Assembly (NCBI GenBank): GCA_964573885.1
Contig: CAZNLL010000156.1
Span: 1 to 8,138 of the forward strand
DNA: 8,138 nt
Direction: 5' to 3'
Origin: CAZNLL01 sp964573885
Lineage (GTDB): Bacteria; Desulfobacterota; DSM-4660; Desulfatiglandales; Desulfatiglandaceae
Below the pieces are notes generated by a model that was given only the letters and a program-made list of their open reading frames with translations, was not told the DNA's origin and did not search any database. How positions within the stretch are numbered: the stretch's first letter is position 1; the number at the start of each line of letters is the position of its first letter. The position numbers and the translations under genes are program-made. Shown piece by piece: positions 1-5,812 of the stretch.

Positions 1-23
1 CGGGGTTCCAAGAGAGGTGTTGG

Positions 24-1385
24 ATGGTTTTCAATTCCCCCTATGGGAAGGTCAATACCGCACAACCGGATCTGATTGTTTCGGGTGGCCTTGTCCTGAC
101 CATGGTAGAGGGGGAGGCCCCCCTGGAAGAGGGAGACGTTCTTGTGGCGAAGGGGCGAATCGCGGATATCCGTAAGGGGGAGGGGCGCCAGGGGGAGTAT
201 GCACCCGATGTGGAGATCATAGATGCAAGAGAGACCCTGGTCATGCCCGGCCTGGTCAACGCCCACACCCACTCGGCCATGACCCTTTTCAGGGGTTTCG
301 CCGATGATCTGCCTTTAACGCAATGGCTTTATGAAAAGATTTTTCCCGCCGAGTCCAGGTTCCTTTCCCCTGAAACCGTGTATTCCGGGGCCCTCCTTGC
401 CTGTCTTGAGATGATCGCCTCCGGCACCACGTGCTTTTCAGACGGCTATTTCTTTCAGGACAAGACCATGGAGGCGGCGCATGAGGCGGGGCTTCGGGGA
501 CTGGTGGCCCAGGGGGTCCTGGACTTGCCCGCACCCGGGGTGAAAGACCCCGGGGAAGCCCTCAATCACGCCAGGGAGTTTATGGAAAAATGGCAGGGCG
601 TTTCAGACCTCCTGAGACCGGGCATTTTTTGCCACAGCCCCCTCACATGTTCCGCCCAGACTCTGAAAAAGGCCATGGATATGTCCCAACGTTACGGTTC
701 CCCCCTGCAGATCCACCTATCGGAGACGGCTGGGGAGGTGGAAGAGATCCTGAAGAGGTCCGGGAAGAGGCCCGCCCGGTATCTTTCCGACCTCGGGGTC
801 CTAAAGGAGGGCCTTATTGCGGTCCATGCCGTACACATGGATGATGAGGAGTTGGCGTTCCTCAAGGAGAAGGGAATCAGGGTGGTTCACGTGCCCGAGA
901 GTAATATGAAACTTTGTGCGGGCATGGCCAGGGTTACCCGCATGGCGGATATGGGAATTCCCCTGGCGCTGGGGACGGACGGATGCGCCTCGAATAACAA
1001 TTTGGATTTGTTCCAGGAGATGGATACCGCCGCCAAGCTGAGCAAGGTGGCCGACCTGGATCCCGTGGCCCTGGATGCGAAAAGGGTCCTTGAAATGGCC
1101 ACCATTGGGGGGGCCGAGGTCCTGGATCTGGGAGAAGAGATCGGCACCTTGGAAAAGGGAAAGAGGGCGGATATGATTATTATCGATCTACACAGCCCCC
1201 ATTTGTGTCCCCTGTATGATCCCCTTTCAGCTCTGGTTTACGCGGCGAGCGGTGCGGATGTGCGGGATGTCATCGTGGATGGAAGGGTGCTGATGAGAGA
1301 CAGGGCCTTCACGACCCTGGATCCGGGCGATATTATGGAGGAAATGAAGGTACTCGGCCGAAAAATCCACCAGGCGTGGACATAA
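24..1385 (+). CDS. mtaD: 5-methylthioadenosine/S-adenosylhomocysteine deaminase (amidohydrolase family)
   Basis: Cytoplasmic metal-dependent hydrolase predicted to deaminate the adenine ring of 5'-methylthioadenosine and S-adenosylhomocysteine to the inosine forms, a salvage step for SAM by-products. The 453-aa length fits the family. Visible motifs, all intact: MPGLVNAHTHSAMTLFRG with metal ligands H81 and H83; QIHLSE with H231 and catalytic-type E234; HAVH with H268; VPESNMKLCAG (290-300); and LGTDGCASNNNLDLF (316-330) with metal/catalytic D319. The C-terminal GTLEKGKRADMIIID (374-388) is the usual closing beta-sandwich segment of amidohydrolases. The ATG is preceded by AGAGAGG at 11-17. 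The frame stays open to the window edge, so a longer start cannot be excluded, but this ATG gives the normal family length. The gene converges on the next one. Other amidohydrolases (chlorohydrolase/TrzA types, 5'-deoxyadenosine deaminase) are alternatives; substrate choice is inferred from overall motif resemblance. Confidence 0.9.
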   Translation: MVFNSPYGKVNTAQPDLIVSGGLVLTMVEGEAPLEEGDVLVAKGRIADIRKGEGRQGEYAPDVEIIDARETLVMPGLVNAHTHSAMTLFRGFADDLPLTQWLYEKIFPAESRFLSPETVYSGALLACLEMIASGTTCFSDGYFFQDKTMEAAHEAGLRGLVAQGVLDLPAPGVKDPGEALNHAREFMEKWQGVSDLLRPGIFCHSPLTCSAQTLKKAMDMSQRYGSPLQIHLSETAGEVEEILKRSGKRPARYLSDLGVLKEGLIAVHAVHMDDEELAFLKEKGIRVVHVPESNMKLCAGMARVTRMADMGIPLALGTDGCASNNNLDLFQEMDTAAKLSKVADLDPVALDAKRVLEMATIGGAEVLDLGEEIGTLEKGKRADMIIIDLHSPHLCPLYDPLSALVYAASGADVRDVIVDGRVLMRDRAFTTLDPGDIMEEMKVLGRKIHQAWT

Positions 1386-1393
1386 GGGGGGAG

Positions 1394-1852
1394 CTATGTG
1401 AAGAAATGAGCGGCCCTGTGAACGGCCTCCGCGGGGTCTGAGACATAGTGGACCCCGGGGATATGGCCCCAGGTATCCAATCCGACCACGGGCTTTTCCG
1501 CCTTGAGGGCGAGGGCCATTTCCGAGAGGGTGCCGTAGCCTCCTGAAATGGCGATCAGGACTTCAGAGGCCCGCACTACGAGGAGATTGCGGCCTTCACC
1601 AAGGCCTGTAGGTACGGGTACCTGGATGTAAGGATTGGCCAAGGTCTTATCCAGCCCCGGGAGGAGAGCCACCGTCATGCCCCCGGCCTCTGAACAGCCC
1701 TTGGCTGCGGCTTCCATGACCCCGCCCAGGCCTCCGCACACGAGGAGCCATCCTTTTTTTCCGATTTGAAAGCCAACCTCTCTGGCGAGACTGTAACAGT
1801 CCTTCGTACAGGTACCCGCCCCAATGACGCCGATATGATGCGGCCGTTCCAT
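1394..1852 (-). CDS. TIGR00725-type LOG-like (SLOG superfamily) nucleotide-binding protein
   Basis: Small soluble Rossmann-type protein of 152 aa. It matches the pattern of the TIGR00725 family, related to LOG cytokinin-riboside-monophosphate phosphoribohydrolases formerly called lysine-decarboxylase-like. Seen: an N-terminal strand and glycine turn IGVIGAGTC (7-15), a CGGLGGVMEAAAKG segment (39-52), GEGRN (85-89), and SGGYGTLSEMALAL (103-116), which corresponds to the PGGxGTxxE motif of LOG enzymes with Ser in place of Pro. R88 and E111 are in the places where catalytic or binding residues occur in LOG proteins. A Shine-Dalgarno GGGAGG lies 8 bases upstream of the ATG (plus-strand 1861-1866). 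It is convergent with the deaminase and divergent from the M23 peptidase gene. Family function is not settled; nucleotide-monophosphate hydrolysis or nucleotide sensing are possible. No membrane segment or signal peptide is seen. Confidence 0.85.
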   Translation of the reverse strand: MERPHHIGVIGAGTCTKDCYSLAREVGFQIGKKGWLLVCGGLGGVMEAAAKGCSEAGGMTVALLPGLDKTLANPYIQVPVPTGLGEGRNLLVVRASEVLIAISGGYGTLSEMALALKAEKPVVGLDTWGHIPGVHYVSDPAEAVHRAAHFFT

Positions 1853-1910
1853 GTGTCATTCCTCCCGGTCTGGAAAAAGTGTCTCCCAACCCTGTGAATT
1901 GCTATTTGCC

Positions 1911-1941
1911 TTGACTCGATAAACAGAATCTGCTTTACCCT
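1911..1941 (+). promoter_or_regulatory. Candidate promoter for the M23 peptidase gene
   Basis: TTGACT at 1911-1916 is a good -35 match. The -10 is poor: TTTACC at 1934-1939 (17-base spacer) or TACCCT at 1936-1941 (19-base spacer). It overlaps the opposing candidate promoter for the LOG-like gene. Weak evidence from consensus matching only. Confidence 0.3.
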
Positions 1942-1968
1942 AATACCGCGTCGGAACTGAAGTGACAA
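1940..1968 (-). promoter_or_regulatory. Candidate sigma-70-type promoter for the LOG-like gene
   Basis: On the minus strand, TTGTCA (plus 1968-1963; five of six to TTGACA) is followed after exactly 17 bases by TATTAG (plus 1945-1940; four of six to TATAAT). Transcription would start near 1933, about 80 bases before the ATG at 1852. Found by consensus inspection only. Confidence 0.4.
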
Positions 1969-2011
1969 GGGCTTCGTCGGCATTGAATTTACAAATAAAT
2001 GGACTGAATAT

Positions 2012-3379
2012 ATGGGCAAAAGAAAAAATATCGGTCTTTTTCTCACCATCGGCGTATTGATCGTCGTCCTGGGTCTATTAGGCTGGTTTTTGCTGGTCAT
2101 CTTTGAAGGGGAAAAGCCTCATATCCAGATCGGCCCGCTGCCTGAATACCTTTCAGGGGACCATAGTTTCGTGCTCAAAATCAGCGATAAGAGAAGGGGT
2201 CTCAAAAGCGTGACGGTGTTGCTGAGCCAGGAAGGGCGGGAAGTCACGGTTTTTGAAAAGAAATTCCCCTTCAAGGGGCTTTTTAACCGTGACGGGGTAA
2301 ACACCTTTGAGACTGCCTTTAACGTTGACCCGGCAGCGCTCAATCTGGCCCAGGGGCGGGTGGACCTCCAAGTCCTTGTAAGGGATTATTCCAGGAGGAG
2401 CGGGGGAGACGGGAACCTCTCCCTGGTGGAACACAACATGGTGGTGGATACCGTTCCCCCTGCCATCAGGGCCGTGAGCCGGCTCCACTATATCAACGTG
2501 GGGGGCACCGGCCTGGTTGTGTATCAGACCTCTTCGGATACTCGTGAGAGCGGGATATATGTAAATGACATGTTTTTTCAAGGTTTTCGGGCCAAAGAAG
2601 GCTCCGGGCAGGGATTCCATGTCTGCTATTTTGCCGTTGCCTGTAACAAAACCGGGCCCAGGGATGTGTATCTTTGGGCCAAAGACAGGGCGGGAAATGA
2701 GTCCAGGGCCGGTTTCTATTACCATGTAAGGAGAAAGCATTTCAGAAAAGAGAAGATAAATATCACGGAGCGATTCCTGAAACGTATCTTGCCCTATTTT
2801 TCCTTTTACCCCCTGGACGCCCAGAGCACGGACATCGAAAAATTCTTGAAGATTAATCGGGACCTGAGGCAGGAAAACAATGAGACCCTTTCGGAGCTGA
2901 GGACGAAAACAAGCCCTGAAAAGCTCTGGGAAGGACCCTTTTTAAGGATGCACAATGCAGCTACCATGGCACGGTTCGGCGATCGGCGCGACTACTACTA
3001 TGAGGGAGAGAAGATCGATGAGCAGATCCACATGGGTGTGGATCTGGCATCCCTCGCCCATTCCGAGGTCCAGGCCGCCAATAAGGGCCGAGTGGTTTTT
3101 ACGGATCGCCTTGGGATATACGGGCAAACCGTGGTCCTGGACCATGGACAGGGTGTGGCCTCCGTCTACTCCCATCTGAGTAAAATAGATGTGGAGCCGG
3201 GGCAGGAGCTCAAGAAGGGGGACCGGCTCGGCCTTACGGGCCAGACCGGGCTGGCGGGAGGCGACCACCTGCATTTTGGCATTATGGTGGGCGGCGTCCC
3301 CGTGGAACCCATTGAATGGTGGGATCCCCATTGGATTGAGGACAATATCACCAGGAAGCTGGCCGTCCTGGACCGGTAG
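2012..3379 (+). CDS. Membrane-anchored M23 (LytM-type) peptidoglycan endopeptidase with N-terminal Ig-like region
   Basis: Predicted periplasmic zinc metallopeptidase of 455 aa acting on peptidoglycan cross-bridges or stem peptides. Layout: positively charged N-terminus (KRK), one membrane helix at about 7-31, beta-rich Ig-like region(s) at about 36-150 ending in the VDTVPP transition typical of bacterial Ig repeats, a second beta-rich region at 157-240, a charged helical linker at 241-300, and the LytM domain at about 330-435. All M23 residues are present: H340 and D344 (HxxxD), H388 in YSHLS, and H421 in HLHFG, so it should be catalytically active rather than an EnvC/NlpD-like activator. 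The start places the basic residues directly before the helix, but there is no convincing Shine-Dalgarno before ATG 2012. It stands alone: the divergent LOG-like gene precedes it and a new promoter follows 14 bases after its stop. I recall similar Ig-plus-LytM proteins in deltaproteobacteria; the cellular role (growth, division or envelope remodelling) is unknown. Confidence 0.88.
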   Translation: MGKRKNIGLFLTIGVLIVVLGLLGWFLLVIFEGEKPHIQIGPLPEYLSGDHSFVLKISDKRRGLKSVTVLLSQEGREVTVFEKKFPFKGLFNRDGVNTFETAFNVDPAALNLAQGRVDLQVLVRDYSRRSGGDGNLSLVEHNMVVDTVPPAIRAVSRLHYINVGGTGLVVYQTSSDTRESGIYVNDMFFQGFRAKEGSGQGFHVCYFAVACNKTGPRDVYLWAKDRAGNESRAGFYYHVRRKHFRKEKINITERFLKRILPYFSFYPLDAQSTDIEKFLKINRDLRQENNETLSELRTKTSPEKLWEGPFLRMHNAATMARFGDRRDYYYEGEKIDEQIHMGVDLASLAHSEVQAANKGRVVFTDRLGIYGQTVVLDHGQGVASVYSHLSKIDVEPGQELKKGDRLGLTGQTGLAGGDHLHFGIMVGGVPVEPIEWWDPHWIEDNITRKLAVLDR

Positions 3380-3393
3380 GCGGTTTTTGGGGG

Positions 3394-3421
3394 TTGACTT
3401 TGTCCCCTTAATTTGTAAAAT
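3394..3421 (+). promoter_or_regulatory. Sigma-70-type promoter of the cobalamin-uptake locus
   Basis: TTGACT at 3394-3399 (five of six) and TAAAAT at 3416-3421 (five of six) are separated by 16 bases. The implied start near 3428 is only a few bases before the first riboswitch helix (3433), as expected for a riboswitch leader. It lies just after the M23 stop codon and gives a leader of about 290 bases before the receptor ATG. Confidence 0.72.
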
Positions 3422-3431
3422 AAGACACATA

Positions 3432-3596
3432 GCTTTCAAGTGCCCTCCGGGGCTTAAAAGGGAACCCTGTGAAAATCAGGGGTGGGCCCGCCGCTGTAAG
3501 CGGGGACAGAGGCTGCACAGTGCCACTTTTCCGGTATCCGGAATGGGAAGGCGCAGCCCGAGGATGATCCGTGAGCCAGAAGACCTTCTTGAAAGT
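3432..3596 (+). ncRNA. Cobalamin riboswitch aptamer
   Basis: Structured leader RNA that binds a cobalamin and controls the genes downstream. The conserved blocks occur in the canonical order: TGCCC then GGCTTAAAAGGGAA (3441-3463), GTGAAAATCAGGGGTGGGCC (3469-3488), CCGCTGTAAGCGGGGA (3491-3506), GCCACTTTTCC with GGGAAGGCG (3522-3553), and GAGGATGATCCGTGAGCCAG (3560-3579) followed by AAGACC, the B12-box region. The closing helix is seen directly: CTTTCAAG at 3433-3440 is perfectly complementary to CTTGAAAG at 3588-3595, with a possible further G-U pair. Downstream lie an intrinsic terminator and a BtuB-like receptor gene, so ligand binding should reduce expression. The preferred form (adenosyl-, methyl- or hydroxocobalamin) cannot be read from the sequence. 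Confidence 0.96.
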
Positions 3597-3658
3597 AAGT
3601 GGTGATGCCTCGTGGGATGGGCTGGCCATTTAGGATCTTGAGGATAAAAAGGGAAATC

Positions 3659-3692
3659 CCCGGATCGATGGAAATCGGTCCGGGTTTTTTTT
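3659..3692 (+). terminator. Intrinsic terminator of the riboswitch expression platform
   Basis: Ten-base-pair stem (3659-3668 with 3675-3684, one G-U pair), six-base loop TGGAAA and a run of eight T (3685-3692). It starts 63 bases after the closing helix of the aptamer and 26 bases before the receptor ATG, so the riboswitch most likely works by transcription attenuation. Confidence 0.88.
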
Positions 3693-3708
3693 GGGATAAA
3701 CCCGGGCC
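3677..3708 (+). promoter_or_regulatory. Alternative hairpin exclusive with the riboswitch terminator
   Basis: Bases 3677-3687 pair with 3698-3708 over 11 base pairs (one U-G pair), with the ten-base loop 3688-3697. The 5' arm is the 3' arm of the terminator plus the first three T of its U-tract, so only one of the two hairpins can exist in a given RNA. The 3' arm ends 9 bases before the receptor ATG, where a ribosome would bind. The pairing is seen; a regulatory role is inference. Confidence 0.55.
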
Positions 3709-3717
3709 TCTGTACCT

Positions 3718-5745
3718 ATGAGACAAAGTACCCGTTTCTTATTGTCCATTATGATGGTCGCCATCATGACTGTGCCTGATGCGGTGCCGTCAAGGGCCGA
3801 GAAAGTGACGACCCTGGAGTCGATTGTGGTCACGGCGGAGACGCCGGAGGATGTCTTCCAGACCGGGGACGTGGATACGGAACAGGTTCCGGGCTTCTTT
3901 ACGGTCATTGAGCGGGAGGAATTTGAAGGGAAGATGGAAAACCTGGCCGAGGTCATTGAAAAGGAAGTCGGGGTCCAGGTGCGGCAGGCAGGGGGTTTGG
4001 GGAGCTTTTCCTCGGTCTCTCTGCGTGGCTCCACCAGTGATCAGGTCATGGTGTTCATGGACGGGGTCCTCCTCAACGACGCCTCAGGCGGGGGCGTGGA
4101 TCTGAGCAACATCTCCCTTTCCGACGTAGAGGCTGTTGAAATCTATCGGGGTGTGACCCCCGTCAATTTTGGCCGGGCCTCCATAGGGGGAGTGGTGAAT
4201 ATCCGGACCCTTCGTTCCAGGAAAGGGCTCAAGGCCCATGTGACCGGCGGATACGGCTCCTTTAACACGCGAAAGGCCGGAGGCTTCATCAACCATAAGC
4301 CGGGAAAGTGGGACTATCTGATCTCCGCCGATTACACGGGAAGCGATAATGACTTCAAGTTCCTCAATGATAAGGGCACCTGGCTGAATCCCAATGATGA
4401 CCAGTGGGAGAGGCGGAACAACGCCCAGTTTGATCAGGCAGATCTGCTCGCCAAGGTCGGTTACGACCTCACGGACCGGGTGCGGCTGGATTTCATGAAC
4501 CAGTGGTTCTCAAAGGACCAGCACCTGCCCAGCTGGAACAACAGCGATCAGGTCAATACAACCCTGGACACCCAGAGGAACATGACCACCCTTAACCTCA
4601 TTGCCAACGGCCTTGGACCGCTCCACCTGAATACGAGCACCCGGCTTCGGTATTCCTGGAAACAGGAGGAGTACGAGGACTTGGAGGGTCACATAGGACT
4701 CGGCCGGGAGCACAACCGGTATACCACCACCCGGGGGGGCATCAATTTCTTCATGGAGTGGCTCACGGCCTGGAATACGTTGAGCCTAATGGGGGATGCG
4801 ACTTACGAGGAATACAGCCCCGAAGATCTTCTGGGAAGGACCAATCCCAGTGACAGCAACAGAACGACTTTTTCAGCGGCTATCCAGGACAGCGTACTTC
4901 TCATGGAAGAAGCGCTCATTATCACCCCTGCAGTGCGATACACCCATATGCGCGACGAGCTCGAAAGCGCCGTGGACATCTTTGGAAACCCCCTGGCGGG
5001 CCGATCAAGAGATGAAGGGCATGTGAGTCCCCAGATCGGGGCCAAGTTCCGGCCCCTAAACTGGCTGACCCTGAGGGCGAATGTGGCCCGGTATGTGCGG
5101 GAGCCCTCCTTTTTTGAACTCTTCGGGGACCGGGGCTTTTTCCTGGGGAATCCGGACCTGAGGGCCGAGAAGGGGGTCAACTTTGATATCGGCTTCGAGG
5201 CCAACTGCACCCCCGAAAACCCTCTGCTCAAGCGGGTCGCCCTCACCGGGGTCTATTTCAAAAGTGATGTGGACGATATGATCACCCGGGTCTACGACGC
5301 CCGGGGGATCGGCAAGTCCGTCAATATCTCCGAGGCCCATATTGACGGCATTGAGGCGGAGCTTCACATTGATTTCCTGAAATATTTCCGCTTTGTCGCA
5401 AACGCCACCCTGCAGCAACCCGTGAACAGGAGCCGGGTCAGCGCTTTCAACGGCAGGAAGCTGCCGGGCATCTACCAGAAATCCTATCTCCGGAGGATCG
5501 AGGGCCGGTACCGGGGCCTGAAGGCCTATTTTGAATACCTGGTGGAAAAAGGCATGTATTATGATGCGCCGAACCTGCGGGAGGCCCCGGACAAGAAAGA
5601 GGCCAATGCGGGCATCTCTTGGCTTAACGCGCCTTTTCTTTTTACCCTGGAGGGCAAAAACCTGGGTGACAAGCAGTACGAGGACTTTAACGGCTATCCC
5701 ATGCCGGGCAGGTCCTTTTATTTTACGGTGAAATACACCTTTTGA
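3718..5745 (+). CDS. btuB: TonB-dependent outer-membrane receptor, predicted cobalamin transporter (BtuB-like)
   Basis: Outer-membrane beta-barrel that would import corrinoids using TonB/ExbBD energy. Length is 675 aa, a little longer than E. coli BtuB. Seen: a signal peptide (basic R2/R6, hydrophobic 8-19, likely cleavage after SRA at 27); a TonB box ESIVVTA (34-40), close to the BtuB-type box; a plug domain at about 57-165 containing VSLRGSTSDQVMVFMDGVLLND (100-121), VEAVEIYRGVTPVNFG (137-152) and IGGVVNIRT (156-164); then a 22-strand-type barrel ending in the aromatic C-terminal signal FYFTVKYTF with F675 last. Substrate assignment rests on the cobalamin riboswitch directly upstream and the BtuF-like gene downstream. 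Without that context it could be another siderophore-type receptor. No clear Shine-Dalgarno precedes the ATG; the start is chosen because it gives a complete signal peptide (M12 and M13 would remove the basic end). The next gene begins 67 bases after the stop. Confidence 0.9.
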   Translation: MRQSTRFLLSIMMVAIMTVPDAVPSRAEKVTTLESIVVTAETPEDVFQTGDVDTEQVPGFFTVIEREEFEGKMENLAEVIEKEVGVQVRQAGGLGSFSSVSLRGSTSDQVMVFMDGVLLNDASGGGVDLSNISLSDVEAVEIYRGVTPVNFGRASIGGVVNIRTLRSRKGLKAHVTGGYGSFNTRKAGGFINHKPGKWDYLISADYTGSDNDFKFLNDKGTWLNPNDDQWERRNNAQFDQADLLAKVGYDLTDRVRLDFMNQWFSKDQHLPSWNNSDQVNTTLDTQRNMTTLNLIANGLGPLHLNTSTRLRYSWKQEEYEDLEGHIGLGREHNRYTTTRGGINFFMEWLTAWNTLSLMGDATYEEYSPEDLLGRTNPSDSNRTTFSAAIQDSVLLMEEALIITPAVRYTHMRDELESAVDIFGNPLAGRSRDEGHVSPQIGAKFRPLNWLTLRANVARYVREPSFFELFGDRGFFLGNPDLRAEKGVNFDIGFEANCTPENPLLKRVALTGVYFKSDVDDMITRVYDARGIGKSVNISEAHIDGIEAELHIDFLKYFRFVANATLQQPVNRSRVSAFNGRKLPGIYQKSYLRRIEGRYRGLKAYFEYLVEKGMYYDAPNLREAPDKKEANAGISWLNAPFLFTLEGKNLGDKQYEDFNGYPMPGRSFYFTVKYTF

Positions 5746-5746
5746 G

Positions 5747-5773
5747 CCTCCCTCCTGATCTCCAAGGGGGAGG
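5747..5773 (+). other. Short hairpin in the receptor-propeller gap
   Basis: Bases 5747-5754 pair with 5766-5773 (eight pairs, one U-G) around an 11-base loop, beginning two bases after the receptor stop. Only a weak T run follows (TTT at 5777-5779), so it is at most a partial terminator or an mRNA 3'-end stabiliser. It overlaps a CCTCCT sequence complementary to the next gene's Shine-Dalgarno. Confidence 0.4.
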
Positions 5774-5812
5774 GCCTTTACATTAATCATCTTTAAGGAG
5801 GAGGGTATTGCC

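Noticed and set aside
2153..2740. Minus-strand open frame of 195 codons opposite the M23 peptidase
   Set aside because: No recognisable domain or ribosome site; it lies entirely antisense to a gene with complete catalytic motifs.
3389..3408. GGGG/CCCC hairpin after the M23 stop as a terminator
   Set aside because: Only four to five pairs around a ten-base loop with no T run; it coincides with the -35 region of the next promoter.
3189..3605. Plus-strand open frame running from the M23 gene through the riboswitch
   Set aside because: It crosses the promoter and the structured riboswitch; the translated sequence has no family resemblance.
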